A stretch of 64,000 nt of DNA, taken from Phytophthora sp. 'mugwort' (lineage: Eukaryota; Oomycota; Peronosporomycetes; Peronosporales; Peronosporaceae). Where the stretch lies: assembly GCA_033558025.1 (NCBI GenBank), contig JAUCEF010000009.1, forward strand, positions 1,736,001 to 1,800,000, written 5' to 3'. The notes under the pieces were generated by a model. It was given only the letters and a program-made list of their open reading frames with translations, had not been told where the DNA came from and did not search any database. Shown here in pieces: positions 41,379 to 53,179 of the stretch (its first letter is position 1; each line of letters begins with the position of its first letter). The position numbers and the translations under genes were made by a program.

Positions 41379-42273
41379 CTTCAAGAAAAAGGAACAAACT
41401 CCAGGAAATCATTTATTACGTATGCCTCTCCGATTCTTTTTTGCTCTCTGTTGGTATCAACTGCAGCTCAAGCTGTCACCTGTTAACGCATTAGTGATGG
41501 CCCTAATGTGGGCGGAGCAGCGCCCTTTGCTAGAGGAAGCGAAGTGGCAAGTGACTGGTTTCCACGAAAGCGTCGAATGTGATCAGACGATCGGCTAGAA
41601 CATTCCAGGTCTCCACACACAAGCCACGACAACCGCAGCCAACTTTATATCGAACATCGGCGCATTTCGTGCCAGCTGCTAGTTGCCATCGGTGTGCTAT
41701 GGCAACATCGAAACAATATGAAATTGAGGCCTAGTGGGTGACCCTGCCAGATCCGCCGTATCAAACGCAGGCGGAGTGCTTAACACGTTAAACTCCATTG
41801 TGACTCACAAGTAGTGAGAGCTTGACGCTCTGGAGCCGCCGTATACAGTACGGCCGAACCGAAGGCTAAATTTCTGCTGAACTCTGGCTAGCCGGTGGAT
41901 CTTTTCCGGTCCGAACAGCACCTTACAATTTCCAAGCTCCCACACGTCGCATATCCTGTTGTTCGAGTGATGTTGAAGCGGTACAGTCGTTCTAAATTGT
42001 TGCACGCACGTCGAAATGTAGGCGCCGCGTGGCTCGGAGCCAGCGGCGCGCTGACCGTCGTGAAGTTGTCGCGCGCGCGAAGCAGATCCCAGACCCGCAT
42101 TATCAGAGCCGCCGCTATCTCTAATATCGGCGGATTGCGACAGCTCGCCTTCAATGGAAGCCAAACCGGCCATTCGTTGTCCAGCGCGCGCATGAGGGTC
42201 AGGGCTAAGGTCAGAGTGAACGTCACTTCAACCGACCGCCGTTTCCGTACGATGCGCGCGGACGCCTAGTAAC
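41379..42273. other. No gene recognised
   Basis: Open frames on both strands (for example 41895-42269 plus, 41888-42226 minus) overlap one another, begin without good start codons, and show no motif. The last 100 bp are the promoter of the adenylyl cyclase gene. Confidence 0.4.
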
Positions 42274-42289
42274 GCCATTTCCTATTTGG
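42274..42289 (+). promoter_or_regulatory. Inr-like core promoter of the adenylyl cyclase gene
   Basis: GCCATTTCCTATTTGG fits the oomycete initiator (CCATTTCCTATTT). It lies 91-106 bp upstream of the ATG at 42380. Confidence 0.55.
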
Positions 42290-42379
42290 AGGCGAAGTGC
42301 AACAAACTCCGAAGCGCAGGAAAGACAAAGGACCACATATATTCTTATATTTAACGGCAAACACAGAGAGAAGCCGATC

Positions 42380-45300
42380 ATGGTGATGGTGGAGCAGACT
42401 GAAGAGCTACACGAGGAGGTGAGGAAACCTGCGCGCGACCGAGCGAGCTCGGGCATGTTGCGCAAGGAGCTGGACATGCGCCTCACGGCCTACTTACCCG
42501 CCGTGGTGCGTCGGCATCTCGAGAAGCAGGAAATGCAGCGCGCGCTGCCTATGCCTACGACGCACCGCACGACCGTCGTGAGCATGTTCGCCGACGTGTC
42601 GGGATTTACAGCCATGACCGAATCCCTTGCTGCGCGAGGGCCCGTGGGCGCAGAGGACCTGGGCAAACACCTGAACTCGTACTTCGAGCAGCTGCTGAGA
42701 CTCGTATCCAGTGCAGGCGGAGACGTATTTAAGTTCGCAGGAGATGCCATGCTCATCTTCTGGCCCGAGAGCAAGGAAGACACGATGGACAGCTTGCTGC
42801 GTCGTGCATTGCAGTGTGCACTGCGAATCCAGTCACATTTGCACCAGGCCGAGCTGGCTCGCGGTGTTGTCTTGAGCGTGAAGGTAGGCTTGGGGATCGG
42901 CGAGGCCACGATCGCGCACCTAGGAGGCGAGAGTGATGGAGCCACTGCTCGCATTGAGTACGTTGCTGTCGGCCCTGCGTTGGAGCAGGCGTTCAGTGCC
43001 GAGCACCAAGCCGAGGCTGGAGACGTCATTTGCTCGAGTGAGTGCTGGAAACGTGTTAGTGAGTTCTTCGATGGTGCACCCATCCGAGGCCATGACAATG
43101 ATGACGACGACAGCTGCTATTTCCACAAGGTAACTGCCGTTAACAAACCCGTGAAGATCTGCTCAAGAAGACCGTCGTTTACACGCCACGACGCACTACT
43201 ACACGCACGGATGAAGCAGTATGTTTCTCGGGCGGTGTGGCCCTTCCTGGATGCACATGATGAGTTCTGGGGATCGGAGCTTAGGGACGTCACCGTATTG
43301 TTTATTAACCTCGGTTTCAGGTAAGATATGCGCAGTTGACCATACCAAACGACGGTAGTGACTGACATTCAATTTTAATATTTACAGTGAGCAAGATCTT
43401 GCTCGAATGCTCGGAGCAAAGGAGCTACAGCGACTACAGGATGCATTTGCCAACGTCCAGAAGTGTGTGTACGGCTATGAAGGCACAATTAACAAGTTCC
43501 TCGTGGATGACAAAGGCAGCACCGTCATTGCTGCGTTTGGCCTCCCACCGGTGACCCACGAAAATGATCCCATTCGTGGCATCTTGGCCTCGCTTGCTAT
43601 CTGTGCCGCGCTCGGAAACACTGGTCTCAAGGCTTCAGTGGGCATCACAACCGGGACGGCATTGTGCGGTGTTGTTGGCCACCAGGGAAACCGGCGGGAG
43701 TATACTGTGCTGGGCGATATTGTGAACCTTTCCGCCCGCCTCATGCAGCGCGCTAAATCCGAAGGCGGTGGAGTGATTACGGATGCCCCTACGAAAGTCT
43801 ACACGCAAGACGTACTCCATTTTGAAAAGCGCCCAGAGATTATGGTCAAGGGCAAGAACGAAAGCATTAAGATTCACCGACCGTACCCACGAATGTCGAT
43901 TCTGATGGACTACCACCTTTCGTCTGCGCTGCAGCCAACCTCTCGGAAGATCAAGATTAATTCCGTGAGACCTGCGGACGGAATCATTGGCCGAGCAGGG
44001 CGAGCCAATGCGCTGTCTGTCGTAAGCCGTGCTGCGCCGATCCAGAATTTAATGGAAAATATGCACCGTGTGCAAGTGCGTGACGCCCAGCGGCGATTAT
44101 CGCTGCGTGCTGACCGCCAGCGACTGCCGACTGAAGAACTTGTTGAAAGCGAGAGCTTCGTGGAGGTTCGTGCAGCACTCCTGGAAAAGTGTTCACATCT
44201 TAATGCATTCGCTCCTGGGGGAGCTTTTGTGCTTGAGGGTGACATCGGCGTGGGCAAGACAGTACTGCTTCGATCTGCACTTGCAAGCCCCGAAGCAGGA
44301 GATTACCAAGTGCTCGTGGGTACTGCCAGCCCGTTTTCCACAAAAAAACCTTACGCAATTTGGGCTGAACTGATTACGAGAGGTGCGATGGATCATTTAC
44401 AGGGGGCCTGTGCTGCTCAGACCGAACCTGCACCCCCGCTATCACCAGACGTAGGAACGCCAGCTGACTCGGCTCCTCTTGTGCAAGCTCCGAGTAGAGT
44501 GGCTGAAACGAAACGCCGGGAATGTGTGGCCCAGTTCATGAGGCACAAGATTCGCGAGGGTGCCGCCCCCAACACGACGCTAGTCCGATATTGTCATCTG
44601 CTCAATGCAATCTTGGACACAGATTTCGACGCATATCCCGATGGGCCTGATACCAATGATGAAGCAGCAGAGGATACTAGCGGTGAGAAGATCGATGATG
44701 ACAACGACGAGCCAGCAATCGATAACCAAGACGATTCGTTTTCAAACACTAATCAGAGCGACGATGATCCTGACAAAGATCAGCGGCAAAACGAGGAAGA
44801 TGTACGTGCATGCGGATATGCCTTTGCAGAGACGCCAGGCAGGACTCTGAGTGTGAAAGAAGAGGACATCGCTTCGTGGTTCTTGGGTTTGTTGGTGATG
44901 GATCTGGCTCAAAAAGAAGAGGCCCGAGCGTCGTTGGATGGTTCGGCTTGCGTTGATGCAAGATATAGTGAGCTTCAAGACAACCACGATGAGCAAGAGC
45001 CAGAATGGAGACCCGACGACCTTGATCTCAGTGGCATTCTACTGTTGTGTGCGCTGCACGCCATGTCACGCGATCGCGCAACAGTGTTTTGCCTTGACAA
45101 CGCTATGCATATGGACGAAAAATCGTGGGTCTTGGTCACCATCATCGCCAAGTACTTCACGAATTGTTTGGTCGTCGTTGGTACACGGCCACCAAGTTTG
45201 GCACTGGGCGAAAATACGGAAAGCTCCTCGTTCCGCAAACAGCTGCGTCTCCTCAAGCGCCTAAAGTCTTCATCTTGCAAATCTCTCAGCACGTTCAGCG

Positions 45301-47231
45301 GCGGCGAGATTGAGGAGCTGTCACGTCAGGTCCTCAAAGTATCGGTGATTCCCAGCAACCTTCTCGCGATTCTCGTGTCTCGCTCACAAGGAAACCCTCT
45401 TTTCCTTCACGAAATTATCGCAGAGATGCAAGAACAGCAAGTGATCAAGGTGGACGAAAAGAAGGGCATACGAACATGCGAGCTGCACGTGCAAGAATCT
45501 TGGGGTGACAAGTCCAGGGCACACTTTTGTTTTGCTTGCCACGCCAGCTTTTCGAATCATAAGAAGGAAAAGGAAAAGGACAAGTTCGTGTTCGACGTGG
45601 AGAAGGAGATGAACCAGAGCACTGACTGTGAAGTCGCGAAGAAAACTAAGCACCGATGCAAATGCTGTGGATATGTTTTTTGCGCAGAATGCACTCCAAA
45701 AGCCTGTCAAGCTAAACTTCCGGGGATGTCTAGCGAGCCTGTACGCCATTGTCGTATGTGTTACAATCTCTCGTCATCACGTCGGCCCAGCGGCTCAGCT
45801 CACGGTATCGGCGCTGCAGTCGGAGCGATCAACGATAAACGACACAGACCAAAGGGGCGAATTCGGTCCATCTTCCAGTCTGCAAATGGTGGAGAGCATT
45901 CCTCCTCACTGTCTACATCGTCGAAGTCTCCTCCCTTGTCGAGTACTCAGACATTGACGAACCGCATTGCGCTGCGACCGCCTCGGACCGTTAAGAGCGT
46001 TCTGACCACCATGCTCGACCAGCTAACGTTTTCGCAGCGTATGCTCATGAAAACAGCGAGTGCCATTGGACCGGTCTTTGATAAGGAGATGCTCCGCGGC
46101 ACTTGCCCGATCGAGGCACACCTCTCCCGGTTTGCTCAGGACTTAGAGGACCTGGAACAATTGGCAATGATTCGACGAATCGACACATTCATCGGAGGTG
46201 TGCCTGCTTCTTCCAAGGCATATTCAGGGACTACAGCACTTCTTCTTACCACGAGCCAAACAGCTCCGCCGAGCAGCTACGTGAAGGTTAAGTTCGAGTT
46301 CAACCACGGCTTTATGCGCGGTGTCATTCGTGATCAACTGCTCAGAGGTCAGCTCGACAAGCTCAACGCACGAATTGCCGACTATCGCGAGCAGCAGCAG
46401 AAGGAGCTACGACACAGATTTTTTGCAAAGGCAAACGAGAGTCTTTCTCGCCCACTGCAATTAAACACCACAGTTTCTCCTGCTGAAGGTGGATTCGTGG
46501 AAGGTATTCGGCGAGCACTCACTCCTACTGGAGAAGGTATGGGTAATTCGCGATCTTCGCATCGCCTGCAGGTTCGGCGCAATTCACACTCCGGCGTCCA
46601 CCAAGGCATACTCTCCAGCGATATTGCGATTGCGTCTTCTGGTTCGTCGTCAGAGTCGTCAACGACGCAAGCGTTACACGAGAGCGAATTCGAAGACGGA
46701 TTATCCCCAGTGCTCAGCCCAAATAAGGCTTCCACGATTTCAGTGTTTCCGCCCAGCATCACACTTCAGGTTCAATCGCAACCACCTTGCAGACAAGCAA
46801 CGTTCATACGCCTGAAGTCCGGTCGCGTGCTCGTTAAGAAGCATTGCAGCATGTTCTCACACCTGAAACTAAAAGGGCTCAAAACTGCTCGGCAGTGGAA
46901 GACACGCTACGCTGTCTTGGAGAACGACCGCCTGCTACTGCAATATGAAGAAGATGATCCGGTTGGGCCACTGCAGCAAGGCACTCGGCAGGGCACATTG
47001 CTGTCTCTGAAGGGTGCCAAAGTCAGCGCGTGTGACCCCGAGGTAGTAGCCAAGGTGAACTGCTTTCAAGTCGAGGTCTCCAATTGGACTAAAAAGGGCA
47101 AGGTGATCAAGAATCAACGACGTTCCTTTATCATCGGTGTCAAGAGCGAAGAGGAGGTGGAAAATTGGGTCTACATGATTCGCTTCGCGATTGAATCGCT
47201 CGAAAGCCAACATACTAATCGACAGCACTAG
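42380..47231 (+). CDS. Soluble-type adenylyl cyclase fused to FYVE and PH domains (2 exons)
   Basis: Exons are 42380-43320 and 43388-47231; the 67 bp intron (GTAAGA...TTACAG) splits a Ser codon. The 1594 aa protein begins with two class III cyclase domains arranged as in animal ADCY10. C1 (about 65-250) has MFADVSGFTAM with Asp72 and KFAGDAMLIFW with Asp122, both metal ligands. C2 (about 305-480) has VTVLFINLGF without the first Asp, and VVGHQGNRREYTVLGD. A P-loop (GDIGVGKTVLLRSA, about 595) and a long acidic insert (about 730-790) belong to an AAA-like ATPase region. A FYVE-type zinc finger (about 1023-1105, with FCFACH, KHRCKCCGYVFCAEC and HCRMCY) and a C-terminal PH domain (about 1460-1585, KTRYAVLENDRLLLQYEEDD) follow. 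cAMP synthesis at PI3P-bearing membranes is inferred. Confidence 0.9.
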
Positions 47232-47470
47232 TCACAGTACCAAACATTGTGTGGTCGGAAATCGCAGTCTGCTTCCCTATCAGTGGCACGGGCTGGTTGT
47301 GTATTTTTATAAGTTGTACGGTAGTATCCATCGGCGAAGGCAACAATGCCAATCTCGAGATATATTGTAATGTTACGACCATATTCAACGACCCGATTAA
47401 CAAACATTTGGTACTTTATCATATGATGTTTGGAGCGGATGTCGTCCGTGTGGTTTCTCCTGGATAGATT

Positions 47471-47532
47471 AGCACCGTATGTCAAAGTGGCTCGCTACAT
47501 TTTTGTAGCGAGCCACTTTGACATACGGTGCT
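47471..47532. repeat. Perfect 29-bp inverted repeat with TTTT loop
   Basis: AGCACCGTATGTCAAAGTGG and CTCGCTACA (47471-47499) are followed by TTTT and the exact reverse complement (47504-47532). It stands 240 bp past the adenylyl cyclase stop. No flanking target duplication is obvious. Confidence 0.9.
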
Positions 47533-47849
47533 ACCGTGGCAGCAGTTGAGCGCGGCGATGTTGTCGCGGATTTTCAAGTGACAGTCAAGAACTTGAATGT
47601 ACAAACTCGCGAGTGTATCTGAATGTTCATGTGATTATATCAAACGTTTAAAGGAAACCTGACAACAAACAGCCACTCGAAACCTGACGCAGGGATAGGG
47701 GCGTACTTTAGACCCAAGAGGACTCGGCATCCGGTCTTCCTAAATAACTACTGGCATTTATTGAACTTCGCATCCTGCATCATTAAAAAAGATGACGATG
47801 ACGAGGCCAAGGGTTAAAGGCATGGCCGCAAGCCCAACCTGCGGCAGTT
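47533..47849. other. No gene recognised
   Basis: Spacer between the perfect hairpin and the first readable part of the transposase remnant. Terminal repeats of that element were looked for here but not found. Confidence 0.35.
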
Positions 47850-49640
47850 CCCTACGCAACAAAAAAGCGCTGCATTGAGCTGTATGGCGAGAACGAAAAT
47901 CTTACGGCTGCTATTAAAAGTACCTTTAGGATGCAGGACGCAAAAGGCCTTAGAAAACGTAAGAAACAGGTCAGGGAATGGATATTAACAGAGTGTACAT
48001 ATTTGAGCAGTGTGCGCAAGGTAGAGGAGCCATCTGCGTCATTGGGGTCGTGAGTGGCAACAACGCTCTCAGAAGAGGCTGGGCAAGAAATTGTGCTTTG
48101 AGTAAATACTCTGCGTCGTGATGGCATTCCTCTGTCGCTATCAATGCTGCACGTAAAAGGTCTGGAGGTAGCAAGGGCTTTAGGGATTCCCCAGTCTATC
48201 TTTACGCTTCCCACTCCTAAAAACAAAATCATGCGGCGCCATCGCCTTTCAATTAAAGCACTCGCCAAGGACAGACGACCCCTGACGACGCAGTACAAAC
48301 AGCGCAGTCTTTTGTAGCTAAAGTGCGCCGGGCCATCGCTGAACATGGTGTCACAAAGGTTTACAATGCTGACCAAACAGGTACGGAGGGAAGCTTTTTT
48401 TATTTGTTTAACTCTAATATTTGTTTGATAGCTGTCTTCTTTGAATACTTACCGCGTAGGACGCTCTCGGGACGCAATGAGCGGACGGTGTGGGTCAAGT
48501 GTGCGGGGAAGGATAAGGAGCACGCAACGGCGATGCTGCTTGCGGACTCGACAAAAGCTAAATGCCCTCTGTTCTAGTTTTCAAGAGTAAACCTTCCACT
48601 AAGCCGGATATTCAAGCCGCGAACAAGGCACAACACAACGGATTCGGAAGGACCTTCTGGAACGAGGTACAACCATTGCAAGATGTGACAGGGTGCCACA
48701 TTTACGGAAATGCAAATGCGTGGTGGACGGCCGATCTATCCATTGCGTTCCTCCGCAACCACTTGCCGATCGAGAATGCCTCGACGAACCTGTGTTGCTG
48801 CTGTGGGACGACTTTTCGGTCCTTTGGCGGATAAAGTCGTCCACTATGCAGCATCCATAGGTGTCGTGTTGGTCAAAGTCCCTCCGGCTACATATTTGTT
48901 TGCCAACCAGCAGACATCTCTTTGAATAAGCCGCTCAAGGATGTACTGCGGAAGCGATGGGTAAACAACATTCAAGAACATATCTCAGCTCACCAACAAG
49001 TTATGGATCGCAAAACCGAAAGCTGATGAACAACTTCGTTACTTCGTGCTCATCTTGCAAGAGCTCGCAAAACGGTAGCAACGACCTGTGGTATTGTCGG
49101 GACAGAGACTCCACCAATTGAAGACTGCGTATCACCAGCGATGGATTTTCAAGTTGACTTTGTCGCCTCAGCTGCCAGCTCTGCAGCCCAGAAGGTTGTC
49201 TCGGCAATTTGGAGCTGCCGACCTCACTCCAGTTCCTGCAGCACTGATCAAGATTCAGACACAGTGCAGCGAGCTGCTCTTGCACCACCCCGTAGAAGGC
49301 GACGTCAACAAGCGAGTGTTTCGAGCTAATAGCATCCAAAAAGCGTCGGCACATTATTGCCTGGATCGCGAGGCTTGGCAAACGCTTACCCCGCAAATAA
49401 TCGTGAGTGGATTCAAGAAGGCAAGGATTCTCAGCGATTCACGCCCACTGACGCTAAGGACAGTGTCGAACCAACTGGTGCCGACGCTCGCATCGAGAAG
49501 CTCAAGGGTCTCATGGTTGCCAAGGCTTCAACGGCAGAGACTGTCACGTTGAGTGACGATGGCGCCAGTGTCTGCTCTATAATAGCAGCGACAACGCGAC
49601 AGCTCCGACAGCAGCAGCGAAGAGTAAGATACAATAGATA
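47850..49640 (+). pseudogene. pogo/jerky-like DDE transposase with intron, decayed
   Basis: Frames joined across shifts give KRCIELYGENENLTAAIKST, then SEEAGQEIVL.VNTLRRDGI, then RRHRLSIKALAKDRR. VTKVYNADQT carries the first catalytic Asp. A 51 bp intron (48381-48431, GTACGG...GATAG) restores AVFFEYLPRRTLSGRNERTV. Further on lie FLVFKSKPSTKPDIQAANKA, HNGFGRTFWNEV and LLLWDDFSV with the second Asp, and a shifted KVPPATYLFANQQTSL in place of the usual CQPADIS. QIIVSGFKKARILSDS and an acidic tail end it. Stops and at least five shifts make it inactive. Its intron position is identical to that of the remnant at 51.2-52.2 kb. Confidence 0.65.
48381..48431 (+). other. Intron inside the pogo-like transposase remnant
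   Basis: The donor is ACAG|GTACGG and the acceptor TTGATAG|CTGTC. Removal of the 51 bp joins DQT to AVFFEYLP with a G|CT split Ala codon. It is T-rich before the acceptor, as oomycete introns are. Confidence 0.6.
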
Positions 49641-49681
49641 TGTTCACCGAATTCGCATGTGTCTTGTGTTACGTCAAAGCA

Positions 49682-50062
49682 CGCACTCACCTCCGGCAAA
49701 ATTATTTTTGCTGTGGTGATTCGTCAGTCCTGTTTGAAAACCAATAGTAAAGAAAACAAGATGCATCAAAGTCAGCGCACACAACAGCCCCACGGCTCAC
49801 ATTGAAGTAGTCGCTAACTCCCATGTCATTGAAACTCTACATGAAAACTCGTGCCCGAGCGCGCACTCACCTCCGAGAAAAGAGCTCGAGTAGGTGGCGA
49901 CTGTTCAGTCCTGTTTGTCCCATAGTAGATAAAACAAGGTTAGCACACACAGCTCGACGTCTCAAATTGAAGGAGTCGCTAGCTCCCATATCGATGAAAC
50001 TCTGTGCCAAAGCTCAGCCACGAGCGCGCACTCACCTCCGAGAAAACCGCGCGAGTAGGTGA
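49682..50062. repeat. Imperfect tandem repeat, period about 165-181 bp
   Basis: CGCACTCACCTCCG recurs at 49682, 49862 and 50027, and CAGTCCTGTTTG recurs at 49725 and 49906. Between them TCGCTANCTCCCAT and GATGAAACTCT-type segments recur. Two full units and part of a third are present. They lie directly after the pogo-like remnant and may be its 3' subterminal array. Confidence 0.7.
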
Positions 50063-51193
50063 CCTTGGGCCTCGCCGACAGGTTGCTTTCTACTAAGTAC
50101 GTGCATTTCACCGTTTTTGTTTCGCACACTCCCTTAACCTCTTTGCATATTGGGTGACCCTACTGACAGGGGGATTACGGTATTCGTAGGTGGATCAGCA
50201 AAATCCATCGAGGCGTTTACCGGAAACTTGCTGTAAAGTCGACTCCTATAAAAGGGTGTGTAGGTCATTCTAAGGATCAGATGTGAAACATATTGTCAAC
50301 CAATTATCCAATCAAATCTCATGTATATTGCAATGTTTATGTAAAAAAAACTTTAGGTTTCGGATGTCATGGAGCAACATTTGCGCTACATGCGCAGCTG
50401 CATTACTGGCGGATGTCATGGAACAACTGCCTCGCCGGCGGCGAAGAAACAAAATCGTAACAAAGGCATTTAATAGCTAACATAGCCACAACAGTCGCTT
50501 GCAGTTCGAGCTCAGTCTAGCGCCTTTTGCAGCGTACATTGAACACACCAACACGAGTTTTTTGTGTAAATAACTTTCATTCTGTACCTTCAACCCCCCC
50601 CCCCCGGGTCCACACCCCTGGGGTCTTAATTCAGAACCGCTGTCTTCAGACGAGGATTCCCTCCAGATGAGGATTTGTCGCAGACGTCTATAAACGCAGC
50701 TTTAGTCGCATAAGTTGCTCGTTTGCGGCGTTACCCCTCCAGACCGGGAGCCAAAAAGAACAAGTAAACTGCATATGCAGCGTAATTAGACTTGATCTTT
50801 GTAAATGCTAACGGTTAAGGTAGATACGATATGACTTGTAGAGATGCACCTTCAAGGACAAGTTAATTGATTGTGCTACAGACACGATCACAATAAGTAA
50901 ATCTCGTCATCTACTTTTTATTACTAAAACTACGCACTCTTTGAGCGAATGCTCCTCTTCGTCTAGCTCTTCCTCTTACTCGTAGACTTCAATGTCTCGA
51001 TTGGGTCTGATTTCGCTGACTCGCTGGTCAACCCAGCCTATCTCACCCAGCTCCAACACAACGTCTGCTGCGCGTTCAGGCTTACGCAATAGCTGTAGGT
51101 CTCACTTATGATACCGACCTGAAATGATGGAGGCGGGCATATCCTGCCCTTCAGTGCTCACCCAATTGCATATCATCGGTCATTTAGGATGAT
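50063..51193. other. No gene recognised; C-homopolymer
   Basis: A C12 run lies at 50594-50605. No coding motif is seen on either strand in this 1.1 kb between two transposase remnants. Confidence 0.4.
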
Positions 51194-52200
51194 TTAGCTT
51201 GAATTTCGTCGTTGCATACCGTGCCGGAGACGTTCCATCCAGTTTGCACGCAACCTGGTCTTCAGCGGCCCGTTCCATGTTGCGCCAGCCGGCTGACAGA
51301 CTGACGTGGCTCCAGGCGGCACCTTCAGCAGCCCCGCCTTAAGGTTATTTTGCACAGTGGACGACTCCACTGGACCGATGTCCAGAGAAGTCCTCCCAAA
51401 ATCGCAAAACGAGTGTGCTTGTGTCCGGCCGTGCACCGAAATGATATCATAAAAATGCTACCGAGTGAAATGAGCTCCACCATCCTTCTCGACACTGTTA
51501 GATCAAAAGTAAATATATTCATTAAGCAAAACATGCAATACCGTTTTGCGTTTCTTGAACATTGTCACGTACTTAAGTAGGGTCCAACCATCCCACACTG
51601 TTTTACCAAATCCATACCGGAGCCTTGTATTGGCTTCACGTCGCGTAGAAATAGTAGAGGACTTTGACTTGAAGACCAGGAAAGGCGGAAGTTGATTGCC
51701 GTTTGAATCGCCTACGGAAATTATTTTGGGGTATTTCCTCTGCAACAATCCCACGCAGTTTTTCGCCGGTACGATGCAACGTTTTACTAGGGAGATACTA
51801 AAACAAGCAGCTACAAAACAAAGACGACATAGCTAGATGTTATACAAGACAGCAATATATGACAAACTAACATTTATCATAAACTTACCCGTTTGTTCTG
51901 AATTGTATATAACACACTCAACTCGGCCGCTTTTGCCTGCACCTTCGCCGTCAACGCAGCAGCTACTCTGGCCAACTCCACTGGACTTACTTGGCCTTGA
52001 CGCGTACGCGAACACATGGAAAGACGATGCCGGCGCTTGAAACGGCGTTACCAGCTGGGAGCAGCGCGAACCCATCAGTTTCGAGCGCATTTGCAGCGCT
52101 CGAAGCTTTTAGGGGCAACATTAGGGGATGACAGGAGCGCTTTCAGCTCGGAGGTCGTTGATCCAGCGCAGAAGTTTCTGCTCGATATCAAACAGTAGAA
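51194..52200 (-). pseudogene. Second pogo/jerky-like DDE transposase with intron, decayed
   Basis: The minus strand reads LFDIEQKLLRWINDLRAESA, then CVIYNSEQT where the catalytic Asp of NADQT is changed to Glu-Gln context. A 78 bp intron (51811-51888, GTAAGT...TTGTAG) follows, then AACFSISPSKTLHRTGEK, PPFLVFKSKSSTISTRREAN and RLRYGFGKTVWD. After a gap LLKVPPGATSVCQPAG and PLKTRLRANWMERLRHGMQR form the end. The central WDDFS region is missing, so an internal deletion is likely besides the frameshifts. It is the same family as the remnant at 47.9-49.6 kb, in opposite orientation. Confidence 0.65.
51811..51888 (-). other. Intron inside the second pogo-like remnant
   Basis: The donor follows GAACAAACGG and the acceptor is TTTTGTAG. 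The split codon is again G|CT (Ala), in the same place after the ..QT motif as at 48381. Confidence 0.6.
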
Positions 52201-53179
52201 TAGTAGCCCAACCTAGGGATTTCTTCTTCTTCTTATCTTGTCACATGTAAAACACATCTAGCGACAATAATAATATAATTGCCCGCTCAAGCCTGAGAAC
52301 GCGACGGCCATAATATTTGCATCTGGTAAGGTACGAAAAAAATAGCTGATAGTAAAACGAATATTGCGATGGTGCTCAACGAGAGACTTCTTTGTCCGAG
52401 CTGTGTATGAACGGAAGGAGGTCTTCTTCTTCCATCTACCTAGCCACCAGGCAAACGAGAGCGACCAACTGGTGGCGGACATACCTTTTTGGATTACTGT
52501 CGTTGGACTGCTGTATCTCTCTACAAATAAAGTTTAGTTTGTTGAGCTACTGAGTTGTGATTGGCTAGCACGGTCCTGTTTCCATCGGCGGTTTATCTCT
52601 TTACAAGTCATAATTGGTAGGATTCAGAATGAGAAGCAGAAAGGCGTGCTAACCTAGCATATAAACTGCATATTGGTACCAGACTAGTGTGTATATCGTG
52701 AATTATGCTATATATCACGGATAGTGACACGGCACCCGCAGAACAGAAACTGTGTCGTTTCTACCCTCGTTTTCAAAAACTCAGACATTAAAACTACCCA
52801 GACAAACCGGTATAGAGGAAGTTGGGGGGGGGGGGGGGTGACGCTCTTATCGGTTGCTTTACAAAAGTCAAATGAAGCATACAACCATAATATGCATACG
52901 ACGGTGCAATCACTTGACCGCTCAATTCCCGCGTGCATATAGGCCGCCAGGATGCCAGAGCAGGATGTTGAATGACTGCATACGGGCTAGTCAGTGTAAG
53001 GCACCCTGTACAGACGTGAATACTGACCACCACGAGCAAACAAACCAACTCGTGTTTTCCTGCATATGTGCACCATTAAAACAAAGGTATATATAAAAAG
53101 CTTAAAGCCCACGGGCTTGTTCGGCGCCTCTTGATTGAAGCTGGGGTACTGGGTGCCGAATGTGTTGCAGGGGGCGTCG
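52201..53179. other. No gene recognised; G-homopolymer
   Basis: A G15 run lies at 52824-52838. A minus-strand stretch near 52380-52450 reads LPFIHSSDKEVSR in one frame, which may be the N-terminus of the adjacent transposase, but it is isolated. Confidence 0.35.

Noticed and set aside
42490..43098. 202-codon minus-strand frame
   Set aside because: Antisense to the first cyclase domain.
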